DNA of 64,000 nt from an uncultured Pelagibacteraceae bacterium (GTDB lineage Bacteria > Pseudomonadota > Alphaproteobacteria > Pelagibacterales > Pelagibacteraceae): positions 62,001 to 126,000 of the forward strand of contig CACJAU010000001.1 of NCBI GenBank assembly GCA_902591415.1, read 5' to 3'. This document shows, piece after piece, positions 43,002 through 51,272 of this stretch. The stretch's first letter is position 1; each line of letters begins with the position of its first letter. A program made the position numbers and the translations under genes. Below the pieces are notes generated by a model. The model was not told where the DNA came from. It saw only the letters and a list, made by a program, of their open reading frames with translations, and did no database searches.

Positions 43002-43799
43002 ATGAGCAATCTAATTTCTCAAAATTTAAATATGATTTTTAAAACTCCTAAGGGAGAAACTGTTCATGCTCTTAAAAATTTAAATTTTACAATCAAAAAA
43101 GGAGAGTTGCTTACTGTACTTGGACCTTCAGGTTGCGGGAAAACAACTTTATTAAATATTACAGCAGGTTTCATTAGGCCAACCTCAGGAAAAATTACTC
43201 TTAATAATAAAGAAATTAATGGACCAGGTGTTGATAGAGGAATGGTTTTCCAACAGGGCGCTTTGTTTGAATGGTTAACTGTTGCTGAGAATGTAAATTT
43301 TGGTTTGAGAATGAAAGAAGAAGATGCTGCGCAAACTCAAAAAAAGGTTGATGAATGGCTAGATATAGTTGGATTAAAAGGTTTTGGTAACACTCCGACT
43401 TATCAATTGTCGGGAGGAATGCAGCAAAGAGTAGCTTTAGCGAGATGCTTAATTAATGATCCAGAATTAATATTGATGGATGAACCTTTAGGAGCTTTAG
43501 ATGCTTTAACAAGAGAAAAAATGCAATCTTTAGTTCTTAAAATTTGGAAAGAAACTGGAAAAACTATTATTCTTATTACACACTCTGTTGAGGAAGCGTT
43601 ATTACTTGGTGAAAAAGTTTATGTTATGGCACCGAGACCAGGCAGAATACATAAAGAGTATAAATTACCTTTTGCATCAATGGGTCTTAAAGAGGACTTG
43701 AGAGAGATTAAAAATAATAAAGAGTTCGTCTCTAAAAGAGAAGAAATTCTTTCAATGATATGGAACATGGAAGAAGAAATAATGGGAAAAGAAATTTAA
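43002..43799 (+). CDS. tauB: Taurine/sulfonate ABC transporter ATP-binding protein
   Basis: ABC ATPase (265 aa) of the TauB/SsuB/NrtD group. Walker A GPSGCGKTT (about residues 42-50), Q-loop VFQQGALFEW, signature LSGGMQQR, Walker B LILMDEPLGALD and the switch His in LITHSVEE are all intact. Zero bases separate its stop from the tauC start. Its start lies 26 bp after the hairpin behind tauA, so it is expressed by readthrough or a weak internal promoter. Confidence 0.92.
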   Translation: MSNLISQNLNMIFKTPKGETVHALKNLNFTIKKGELLTVLGPSGCGKTTLLNITAGFIRPTSGKITLNNKEINGPGVDRGMVFQQGALFEWLTVAENVNFGLRMKEEDAAQTQKKVDEWLDIVGLKGFGNTPTYQLSGGMQQRVALARCLINDPELILMDEPLGALDALTREKMQSLVLKIWKETGKTIILITHSVEEALLLGEKVYVMAPRPGRIHKEYKLPFASMGLKEDLREIKNNKEFVSKREEILSMIWNMEEEIMGKEI

Positions 43800-45707
43800 A
43801 TGATAACAGGTTTTCTAACATTTTTATTTTTTTTTGCCATTGTAGGATGTGTTTTATATGGCAGAAAATTAATTAGAACTGAAAAAGTTGATGCTGTTTT
43901 TGGAAATCCTGAAAGAGCCAAAGGAGGTATCCATTGGGTAATTGTAGGAAGTAGTTTTCTTTTATTAGTTTGGCTCTATTATTCATGGGATATAGCTAAG
44001 TCTTTTTTTCCAAAGTCAGCTAATGAACTTTGCCAAGTTGGTAAAGTAAATGAGTCACTTCTTTCGCTTAAATATCTATTTCCAATAGATGAACGTCAAC
44101 TAAAGAGCACATCGGTAATAGAAACTGAGTCAGAAAATTTAGACAAAATCACTATTGAAATAGAAAAATCCGGTGTCAAAAATCAAGATAAAAGTAAGTT
44201 ACTAAATTTTGTCTCTCAAACTAGAAACTCAATACCATTACTTACAAATGAACAGCTTTTAAATAATGAGACTAGAGAACAAATTAAATTAATTAATGAA
44301 AAAATTATAAATTTAACTGAGAATTTTAAAAGAAGTGATTATCCTAATGAGAGCGCTGAACAAGAATTAGAGAGAATTGAAGCTGCTAAGGAAGAAGGTT
44401 CTTGGAAAGCATCAAGTACCTCAATTGAAAATACAATCGAAATTCCATTTATTCCAAAAACAAAGCGAGGTTTAAAATTTCAGGCAGCAGCTACAGAATT
44501 AAATTTAATAAGTGATGAATTCTTTGAACTTAAAAATCATAATGAGCAATATACTTCCGCTTTAGAAAAACTAAAAAAAGAAATAAAAGATTATAGAAAC
44601 AGTTTAAGCGCTTCTGAGGAAATTTCCTCTTCATTAGCAAAAGATATCCTTAAGATTGCTCGTAGAATAGAATACGCAAGTATATTTCCACCTAATACTC
44701 TAAATGACATGCAGGCATCAATAATCAATTTTGATAACATACAAAAAAAAGAACAAGGCAGCCTTAGATGGGTGGATCTTCTTTTGTTTCCATCAGGTAC
44801 TATCATTTCAAGTGGCCCAAGTTGTTCTGAACAAGGCTCAGGTAGATGGCTTCCAAAACCATCAGATACACTTAATAAATTTACATTAATGTTAAACCCA
44901 AATGTGGGTTACAAACAAATTCCATTAATTTGGTATGAGATGATGGATGTAAGTAAAATCATTGGTTTTTTAATCCCTGATTGGTTTGCAGATATTTTAC
45001 CTGGAGAGTACCCAGTTCATAATGAACAAGGTGAAGTTAAGCCAAATTTCAAAAGTAAAGTTTTAAGTTTTGTTACAGGAGACTTTAACTTATTTAAAAT
45101 TCCTATTCCTACTGGTCACATATGGGATTCATTTTTAAGAGTATTCCTTGGATTAGTTGCGGGTATTATAGTTGGAGTTCCATTAGGATTATTTATGGGA
45201 TTAAATAGATTTGCAAAAGGATTTTTTGATCCTTTAATTGAACTATACAGACCAGTTCCGCCTTTAGCGTGGGCGCCATTAGTTATTTCAGTTCTTGGAA
45301 TAGACAATCTTGGAAAAGTATTTTTATTATTTATGGTGTCATTATCAATTATGATAATTTCAGCTAGAGCTGGTGCATCAGGAACTCAATTATCAAAAAT
45401 TCATGCAGCACACTCTCTTGGGGCATCTAAATGGCAAATATTAAGACACGTTATTTTTCCTAACTCTTTGCCAGAAATACTAACGGGAATAAGAGTTGCA
45501 ACAGGAATGTGTTGGGGAACATTAGTAGCTGCAGAATTTTTAGCTGGAACTACAGGTGTTGGCTTCGTAGAAAATGTCGCGAAAAAATATTTTCAATATG
45601 AAGTAATATGGATAACAATATTTATAATGGGAATGTTAGGATTAATTTTTGATATCACAATTAGAAAGATAATTGACAAAACGATACCTTGGCGAGGAAA
45701 AGGTTAA
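43800..45707 (+). CDS. tauC: Taurine ABC transporter permease with very large N-terminal extension
   Basis: A 635-residue protein, more than twice the usual TauC (about 275 aa). The standard permease domain occupies roughly residues 440-635, with several helices and the EAA loop HSLGASKWQILRH. Ahead of it lie two hydrophobic helices (about 5-22 and 48-65), a long polar, Glu/Lys-rich region (about 85-310) predicted by eye to be coiled-coil, and a segment with SSGPSCSEQGSGRW near residue 345. The extra region probably projects into the periplasm and may dock TauA. The frame is continuous, so this is one protein. Confidence 0.88.
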   Translation: MITGFLTFLFFFAIVGCVLYGRKLIRTEKVDAVFGNPERAKGGIHWVIVGSSFLLLVWLYYSWDIAKSFFPKSANELCQVGKVNESLLSLKYLFPIDERQLKSTSVIETESENLDKITIEIEKSGVKNQDKSKLLNFVSQTRNSIPLLTNEQLLNNETREQIKLINEKIINLTENFKRSDYPNESAEQELERIEAAKEEGSWKASSTSIENTIEIPFIPKTKRGLKFQAAATELNLISDEFFELKNHNEQYTSALEKLKKEIKDYRNSLSASEEISSSLAKDILKIARRIEYASIFPPNTLNDMQASIINFDNIQKKEQGSLRWVDLLLFPSGTIISSGPSCSEQGSGRWLPKPSDTLNKFTLMLNPNVGYKQIPLIWYEMMDVSKIIGFLIPDWFADILPGEYPVHNEQGEVKPNFKSKVLSFVTGDFNLFKIPIPTGHIWDSFLRVFLGLVAGIIVGVPLGLFMGLNRFAKGFFDPLIELYRPVPPLAWAPLVISVLGIDNLGKVFLLFMVSLSIMIISARAGASGTQLSKIHAAHSLGASKWQILRHVIFPNSLPEILTGIRVATGMCWGTLVAAEFLAGTTGVGFVENVAKKYFQYEVIWITIFIMGMLGLIFDITIRKIIDKTIPWRGKG

Positions 45708-45722
45708 TCCATTTTTAAATTT

Positions 45723-46415
45723 ATGATTGGAATACTTGGTGGCATGGGCACACAAGCAGGGTTAGATTTTTGCTCTAAACTTGCAAAATTAAATAGAGGA
45801 AAGGCAGATCAAAAATATCCTTTATTTGTTTTATACAATAAATCGAATATTCCAGATCGAAAACAAAATCTAAAAAAATATAATAAAGTTTTAAAAAGCC
45901 TTATAGAGGGATGTAAGTTTTTACAGAAAAACAAATGTAAGTTTATATCAATCCCATGTAATACCGCACATTATTGGTACAAAGACCTCAGAAAGAAAAT
46001 AAAAATACCAATTTTAAACATGCCAGAAATTGTATATTCGAATGCAAAAAATAAATTACAAAGAAATTCTAAAATTGGTTTATTGGCAACTGAAGCAACA
46101 ATAAAAACTGGTGTATATAGTCATTACTTTAACAGAAAATTTTTATTAGTCTCACCGAGCACAACATTACAAAAAAGAAGCGTTAATAAATCTATTAAAC
46201 TTGTAAAAATGGGTAAAACCAAGGAAGCTGAAAGAGCTATAAAACCTGCGGTAAATTATCTAATCAAAAAGAAATGTAAAAAAATCATTTTGGGCTGTAC
46301 AGAGTTGCCAATTGCAATTTTTGCATATAAATCTTTTAAGAAAGCTAAGCTTTCAAAAACATTTATGGATCCAAATCTAATTTTAGCTGAAGCTTCAATG
46401 AAAAAATATAAATGA
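45723..46415 (+). CDS. Aspartate/glutamate racemase-family protein
   Basis: PLP-independent racemase-fold protein (230 aa). The two catalytic cysteines are Cys79 in SIPCNTAHYWY and Cys192 in LGCTELPI, with ILGGMGTQA at the N terminus. This matches aspartate racemases (YgeA-like). The substrate may be aspartate, glutamate or another acidic amino acid. It starts 15 bp after tauC and overlaps the following gene by 4 bp, so it is in the same transcription unit. Confidence 0.88.
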   Translation: MIGILGGMGTQAGLDFCSKLAKLNRGKADQKYPLFVLYNKSNIPDRKQNLKKYNKVLKSLIEGCKFLQKNKCKFISIPCNTAHYWYKDLRKKIKIPILNMPEIVYSNAKNKLQRNSKIGLLATEATIKTGVYSHYFNRKFLLVSPSTTLQKRSVNKSIKLVKMGKTKEAERAIKPAVNYLIKKKCKKIILGCTELPIAIFAYKSFKKAKLSKTFMDPNLILAEASMKKYK

Positions 46416-46846
46416 AAAAAATAATTTTAATAATTTTAACTATAATTCCTTTCTCTTTAAATGCGAACGAAAATGCTAAAGAACAAAAAGTCGCAAAGTA
46501 TGTTATGGAAAATATTCAAAGAGATTACGTTAATTGTTACAGTTTTTATAAAGTTGCCGCCCAAAGTTTTAAAGATGCGGGAAAAGATAAAAATATTATC
46601 GACAGCTTAGAAAATAGTGCTGATGTGTCTTTAAAATATAACTATGATCTTGGGGAAATAATGGGATTAAATCCAAAAGTAATGTCTCAAATGACAAAAG
46701 ATAAAGTAAATAAGTTTGTGGAATTAGCTAAAAAAGATTTTTCTTCTCTTGCTAAAGAGTATGGCATGATGTGCAAAGGTCTAGTTGAGAACCCAGAGCA
46801 AAGAACTAATTTTTGGGAAGCTAAAGGAAATAAAAAATTTAAGTGA
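46412..46846 (+). CDS. Exported helical protein with two cysteines, unknown function
   Basis: A 144-residue protein with a clear signal peptide (about residues 1-19, ending LNANE). The mature part is all-helical by pattern and has two cysteines (NCYSFYKVAA near residue 42 and MMCKGL near residue 127) that could form a disulfide. No enzyme motif is visible. A protein with similar architecture lies at 50804-51187. It overlaps both neighbours by 4 bp, so translational coupling to the racemase and the dehydrogenase is likely. Confidence 0.65.
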   Translation: MKKIILIILTIIPFSLNANENAKEQKVAKYVMENIQRDYVNCYSFYKVAAQSFKDAGKDKNIIDSLENSADVSLKYNYDLGEIMGLNPKVMSQMTKDKVNKFVELAKKDFSSLAKEYGMMCKGLVENPEQRTNFWEAKGNKKFK

Positions 46847-47847
46847 AAAAAAATCTTTTAAAATTAAAACTAAAACAAATATTTTTAAAACATAAACTTC
46901 CAAAAAATCACGCAGAAATTTGTTCTAACTACTTGATTAAAGCAGAAATATTAGAAGCAAAAGGTCATGGTTTAGCTAGACTAAAAATGTATTGCGATAG
47001 AATAAAAGCAAAAGTAATTAACCCTAAACCAAAAATCAAAATAAAAAAAATAAGTTCTTCCGCTTCATATATAGATGCTGACAATAGCATTGGTTTCGTA
47101 AGTGCTGACATTGGCATTAAACAAGCAATTAAAAATGCTAAAAAAACTGGAATAGGTTTAGTTGCTATAAAAAAAAGCGGACATTATGGACTTTCAAGTT
47201 TTTATGCTGAACAAGCAGTCAAAAAACAATTAATGGTTTTTTGTTTTACTAATGCACCTGCTGCCTTAGCACCTCATGGTGCAAAAAAATCTCTCTTTGG
47301 CACAAACCCTATTTGCTTTGGGGTTCCAACAGGAGGAGTTCCTTTTGTATTTGATGCCTCAACATCGATGATTAACAGAGGTATTATAAGAAGAGCAGAT
47401 AAGTTAGGTTTAAAAATTCCTTATGGTGTTGCACTCAACAAACAAGGAAGGATAACTACAAATGCTAAAGATGCCCTAAGAGGAACTCAATTACCTATCG
47501 CAGGTTTTAAAGGTTCTGGTTTAGCTTGGATGGTAGATATTCTAAGTGGCGTTTTTACTGGTAGCAGCCATGGAGGAAAAACAAAGGATCCTTTTGATGA
47601 TTTTTCGGGGCCTCAGAATATGGGTCATTTATTTATTACTATTAATCCAAAAATTTTTATTGGAAATAAGTTTATTAAAGAAATAAAGAAAAACATAAAG
47701 CTGGTCAAAAAACTTCCAAAAGCAAAAGGATTTTCAAATATATTGTATCCGGGTGAGAGAAAAAATAAGACGTATAAAAAGAATTTAAATAAAGATATAT
47801 CTATACCTGCTAAAATTTTAAAAGAAATGGATGAATTAAATGCTTAG
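46843..47847 (+). CDS. LDH2-family malate/(sulfo)lactate dehydrogenase
   Basis: NAD(P)-dependent dehydrogenase (334 aa) of the malate/L-lactate/ureidoglycolate (LDH2, ComC/YbiC) family. The active-site segment KKSGHYGLSSFYAEQA, the FGTNPICFGVP strand and the GFKGSGLAWMVDILSGV helix are canonical. Known substrates include malate, ureidoglycolate, piperideine-2-carboxylate and (R)-sulfolactate. The taurine genes upstream and a phosphate acyltransferase downstream make sulfolactate worth considering. The GTG start overlaps the previous stop; the stop overlaps pta-like by 8 bp. Confidence 0.85.
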   Translation: MKKNLLKLKLKQIFLKHKLPKNHAEICSNYLIKAEILEAKGHGLARLKMYCDRIKAKVINPKPKIKIKKISSSASYIDADNSIGFVSADIGIKQAIKNAKKTGIGLVAIKKSGHYGLSSFYAEQAVKKQLMVFCFTNAPAALAPHGAKKSLFGTNPICFGVPTGGVPFVFDASTSMINRGIIRRADKLGLKIPYGVALNKQGRITTNAKDALRGTQLPIAGFKGSGLAWMVDILSGVFTGSSHGGKTKDPFDDFSGPQNMGHLFITINPKIFIGNKFIKEIKKNIKLVKKLPKAKGFSNILYPGERKNKTYKKNLNKDISIPAKILKEMDELNA

Positions 47848-48748
47848 TACAAAAGATATTATCTGCCCCGAAAATTTACTTAAGATAGCTAAAACAAAAG
47901 GACCAGCAAAAGCAGTAATAGTTAATGCAGTAAAGCCTGTTTCAATAGAGTCTGCAAAACAAGCCGTAGATGCAAATTTAATCATACCAGTTTTTATTGG
48001 AGACAAATCAATAATTGAGAAAAATGCTAAGCAATTAAATTGGGATATTTCTAAATATGAAATAATTAATGAACCAGATGAAAACAGTACTGCTCCGATC
48101 GCTGCAAAACTTGCAAGTCAAGGTAAGGTAAAAATAATTGTGAAAGGACATATTCATACCGATGTGCTTATGAAAGCAGTTTTGAAAAGAGATTTAAATT
48201 TAATTGGGAAAAAAAGACTTAGTCATATTTGGCACATGACTTTAGAAAAAAATGATAAGCCGTTTGTTATTACAGATGGAGCATTAAACGTATTGCCAAA
48301 ATTAGAAACAAAAATGCACATATTAAAAAATGCAATTGATTTTACAAATAGAATAGGAATTGAGAAACCTAAAGTTTCAATATTATCAGCCACTGAGGAA
48401 GTTTTAGACAGTGTGCCGAGTTCCTTAGAAGCAAGTGAACTTACTAAAAGAGCTAACGAAGAAGGTTTAAATGCAGATGTATTTGGTCCAATGGCTTTTG
48501 ATAATTCAGTATCTGAAAAAGCTGCTCAAATTAAAGGGATTAAAAATTCGGTTGCTGGTAAAACTGATATTTTATTAGTTCCAAACGTAGAAACTGGAAA
48601 TGCTTTAGTAAAAATGATGATTTTTTTTATGGGAGCTTGTGCAGCTGGTGTTGTAGTTGGTGGAAAAGTTCCTGTAGTAATAACAAGTAGAGCTGATGAT
48701 ACTCAAGCAAGACTAGCATCCATGGCTGCCGCTGTTGTTGCGCTTTAA
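47840..48748 (+). CDS. Phosphate acetyl/butyryltransferase
   Basis: PTA/PTB-family enzyme (302 aa) exchanging CoA and phosphate on an acyl group. The pattern AVIVNAVKPVSIESAKQA, KGHIHTDVLMKAV, DGALNVLP and the C-terminal SRADDTQARLASMAAA are typical of the single-domain form. There is no acetate kinase gene beside it. In taurine and sulfolactate breakdown a Pta converts the acetyl phosphate made by sulfoacetaldehyde acetyltransferase into acetyl-CoA, which would explain its place downstream of tauABC. It shares one base with the following methyltransferase gene. Confidence 0.88.
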   Translation: MLSTKDIICPENLLKIAKTKGPAKAVIVNAVKPVSIESAKQAVDANLIIPVFIGDKSIIEKNAKQLNWDISKYEIINEPDENSTAPIAAKLASQGKVKIIVKGHIHTDVLMKAVLKRDLNLIGKKRLSHIWHMTLEKNDKPFVITDGALNVLPKLETKMHILKNAIDFTNRIGIEKPKVSILSATEEVLDSVPSSLEASELTKRANEEGLNADVFGPMAFDNSVSEKAAQIKGIKNSVAGKTDILLVPNVETGNALVKMMIFFMGACAAGVVVGGKVPVVITSRADDTQARLASMAAAVVAL

Positions 48749-49455
48749 TGAAAAAACTTAAAAACTGGGATAATAAAACCTGGTTATCATCTAAATCATA
48801 TATCTCTCAATTTAATAGATTTCTTAAAACAAAAATTAATTTAAATAAAAATTCAAAAATATTAGACATTGGATGTGGAAGAGCAAATATAATTAGTGCC
48901 CTTCAAAAGAAATATAAATTTATAAATAAACCCATGGGGATTGATATTGTTGCAAATAAGGACGTTAAAAAGAATATTTTATTTAAGAAAATTGATGCCT
49001 TAAAATATCTAAAGAAACAAGAAAAATACGATTTAATTTTAATTAAACAAACTATTCATTTTTTTTCAAAATCAAATTTAAATCGTCTTCTTAATCTAGC
49101 TCAAAAAAGTTTAAACGATAAAGGAAAAATATTAATATTTTCACTTAAAACAAAAAATAATAAGATACCTTGTTTTAAAAAAATGAGAAAAAATTTAGAA
49201 AAGAGTTTAAAAAGAGATGAAGTTTTATTTAAGATTATCAAAAAAAACTTAAAAGAAATAAGCTACACAAACTTTAACTATAAAGTAAATATCTCTAAAC
49301 AAAAATACGTAAGAATGATTAGAGAAAGATATATTTCATGCTTATTAAATATGAATAATAAAGAAATTAAAATTGGTATCAGTGAAATAAAATCTAAATA
49401 TAAAAATCAAATAAAATTCACTGATACCTTAAAATGCATTTGCTACAGAAAATAA
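48748..49455 (+). CDS. SAM-dependent class I methyltransferase
   Basis: A 235-residue Rossmann-fold methyltransferase with motif I ILDIGCGRANII (about residues 40-51), motif II around GIDIVANKD and a DLILIKQTIHFF motif IV-like strand. The substrate is not evident. It is the last gene of the rightward tau operon, with a 1-base overlap with the phosphotransferase, and it is convergent, without gap, with the GYD gene. Its high Lys/Asn content suggests a fast-evolving gene. Confidence 0.78.
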   Translation: MKKLKNWDNKTWLSSKSYISQFNRFLKTKINLNKNSKILDIGCGRANIISALQKKYKFINKPMGIDIVANKDVKKNILFKKIDALKYLKKQEKYDLILIKQTIHFFSKSNLNRLLNLAQKSLNDKGKILIFSLKTKNNKIPCFKKMRKNLEKSLKRDEVLFKIIKKNLKEISYTNFNYKVNISKQKYVRMIRERYISCLLNMNNKEIKIGISEIKSKYKNQIKFTDTLKCICYRK

Positions 49456-49779
49456 TTATTTTCCTGGCTCTTTGTATGATGAAGCCATTTTCTGAGCAGT
49501 TTTAGCTATCTCATTTAGATCTACATCTTCTAAAATTGTAAAATCTGAAACAGCACCACTAGAAACAGCAACCATTGCAGCTGCAGCAGCTTGTTCAAAA
49601 GTTCCTTCAATCACTGCCATAAAATCGTATTTTCCTCTTAGGCCTGAGTATTGAGTTACTTTAGCTCCCACAGAAGCAGCAAGTGCAGATGTAGCAGCTT
49701 TTCTGTCTGTAGATGGATTGCTTACAAACCCTCCAAGACCTTTAGCTGTGTAACATCCAAGTGTATAAAATTTTGCCAT
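49456..49779 (-). CDS. GYD-domain protein
   Basis: A 107-residue single-domain alpha+beta (ferredoxin-like) protein. LRGKYDFMAVIEG matches the GYD motif that names the family, and TLGCYTAKGLGGF lies at the N terminus. No catalytic residues are known for GYD proteins; they form small barrel-like oligomers. It ends a leftward run of five small genes with two other ferredoxin-like-fold members. A clear start at 49779 lies 13 bp after the upstream gene. Confidence 0.82.
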   Translation of the reverse strand: MAKFYTLGCYTAKGLGGFVSNPSTDRKAATSALAASVGAKVTQYSGLRGKYDFMAVIEGTFEQAAAAAMVAVSSGAVSDFTILEDVDLNEIAKTAQKMASSYKEPGK

Positions 49780-49792
49780 TGTTACCCCTTTC

Positions 49793-50086
49793 CTATTTCT
49801 CGATTACAACTGTACCAGAATGAGGATCAGTTACTCCTAAATCTGATGACAGCTCTTCTAAAGTGTGCCGAAGTGTATCCAAGAATGCAATCATTTTTGG
49901 TCTAGCTTTAGCAATATCATCTTCAGAATTCCATTCACCTATCATAAAAAATTCATTAGGTTTCGTTTCAACATATTTTGCTGAAATCTGCCCATCGAAC
50001 TTTGGCATCTCATCTATTTTTTTCAAATATTCTTCTCTGTTAGATGATTTTACTTTGCATCTAACAATATTCATAAACTTTGCCAT
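49793..50086 (-). CDS. Antibiotic biosynthesis monooxygenase-like (ABM) small protein
   Basis: A 97-residue protein starting MAKFMNIVRCKVKSSN, with the segment FFMIGEWNSEDDIAKARP resembling the ABM/dimeric alpha-beta-barrel pattern (strand-helix-strand). Characterised relatives are heme-degrading or quinone monooxygenases, but many have unknown roles and no cofactor residue is assignable here. Gap to the upstream membrane-protein gene is 8 bp. It is the second-last gene of the small-protein operon. Confidence 0.75.
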   Translation of the reverse strand: MAKFMNIVRCKVKSSNREEYLKKIDEMPKFDGQISAKYVETKPNEFFMIGEWNSEDDIAKARPKMIAFLDTLRHTLEELSSDLGVTDPHSGTVVIEK

Positions 50087-50094
50087 TTTACTCC

Positions 50095-50511
50095 TTAAAC
50101 GTAAATTTTATCTGCTAAACCGTAACAAAGAATAGCGCTGATAATAACAAGAACGAGTGGAGCATATATTCCATCGTTTCTAGTTTTTTTAGTTAAACCT
50201 GTTTTATCAATTTTTAATGTATAAAAATTTACAACTAATATTGAAACATTCATTATAAAAACTAAGTTAAAGAAGGCCCAAGTAGCTTCTACTCCTCCTG
50301 ATCTTATAAAAGCGATATATATTGCCATTAGAACAGTGGCAATCATAAATGAACCTGCAAATCTTGTAATTAAAGTTGCAGTTTTATCTACCCCTCTACC
50401 CTTTAGAAATTTTTTAGTATCAAAGACTAACTGGTAAGCGTAGCTACCAACTATAATAAAATGTGCTAAGTAAATTATTAAATAAAATGCGTTTCCAAAT
50501 TTATCTATCAT
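50095..50511 (-). CDS. Four-helix integral membrane protein, unknown function
   Basis: A 138-residue protein with four hydrophobic segments (about residues 7-28, 46-68, 77-99 and 114-134) and a basic loop KFLKGRGVDKT. There is no recognisable transporter or enzyme motif. It is sandwiched between DUF1330-like and ABM-like genes with 5- and 8-bp gaps, which indicates a role with those soluble proteins. It might be a membrane anchor or quinone-interacting partner, but nothing in the sequence proves that. Confidence 0.7.
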   Translation of the reverse strand: MIDKFGNAFYLIIYLAHFIIVGSYAYQLVFDTKKFLKGRGVDKTATLITRFAGSFMIATVLMAIYIAFIRSGGVEATWAFFNLVFIMNVSILVVNFYTLKIDKTGLTKKTRNDGIYAPLVLVIISAILCYGLADKIYV

Positions 50512-50516
50512 GTTTT

Positions 50517-50804
50517 TTATACTCCTTTAATTATTATTCCATTAGCAACTGAGTTTGCTAATCGAATTGGTTTTACTGGTTTATATTCCTCAGAGTCATA
50601 CCACTCTAAAGCTTTTTCATAAGTTGGAAATTTAATTACTACCGTTCTAGGATATTTCCACTCACCATCTATAACTTTGTACTCCCCAGCGCGTACAAGG
50701 TATTCTCCTCCAAATTTTTGAACTGTAGGCACTACTTTCCCAACATATTCTTTGTAAGCTTCAGGATTTTTTACATTTATATTAGCTATAACGTATCCGC
50801 TCAT
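50517..50804 (-). CDS. DUF1330-family protein
   Basis: A 95-residue ferredoxin-like-fold protein. The features YVIANINVKNPEAYKEYV, GGEYLVRAGEY, VVIKFPTYEKALEWYDSEEY are characteristic of DUF1330. The role of the family is unknown. The start codon shares a base with the stop of the exported-protein gene upstream. It is one of three small proteins of the same general fold in the operon. Confidence 0.85.
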   Translation of the reverse strand: MSGYVIANINVKNPEAYKEYVGKVVPTVQKFGGEYLVRAGEYKVIDGEWKYPRTVVIKFPTYEKALEWYDSEEYKPVKPIRLANSVANGIIIKGV

Positions 50805-51187
50805 TAGCCTGCATAAATCGTTCTAGATAATTTTTCGATTTTTTCTTTTGAACCTTTAATTTGCTTATAAATAAATTTATTACACTCACCATTTTTAGCT
50901 TTATTAAAAGGCTTTCCATAAACTTTGTCCACATAAACATTCATGCCTTTGTTTATTTCATCATCCTTGACACCTTCAGATGTGAGGTATTCTCTAATTA
51001 CCTTTACTGAAGCCAAAGCTAACTCCATGTTTTTAACTTCAATAGTCTCAGCTGGTAAAACAGCAGTCGCACTGTAGTGACCTAAACATTCTATTGTTTT
51101 TTCTTTTTGAGCTTTTGTAATGTGCCCTGCAGCGAAGGCTGGGCCTAAGTATAAGAAAGCTATCAAAACTGATAATTTTAATTTCAT
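50804..51187 (-). CDS. Exported helical protein with two cysteines, first gene of small-protein operon
   Basis: A 127-residue protein with a signal peptide (about residues 1-19, GPAFA before AGH). The mature part is helical, with Cys in TIECLGHYSA near residue 34 and GECNKF near residue 103. Its architecture resembles that of the protein at 46412-46846. It starts the leftward operon, with an 85-bp spacer to the alcohol dehydrogenase gene upstream, which could hold a promoter. Function is unknown. Confidence 0.68.
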   Translation of the reverse strand: MKLKLSVLIAFLYLGPAFAAGHITKAQKEKTIECLGHYSATAVLPAETIEVKNMELALASVKVIREYLTSEGVKDDEINKGMNVYVDKVYGKPFNKAKNGECNKFIYKQIKGSKEKIEKLSRTIYAG

Positions 51188-51272
51188 AATAAATCTTATT
51201 AAATATTTTTGTAGATTAACTATGTTAAAATTTTATTTCAGGTATGCAATTTGTCTACAACTACAACAAGAA

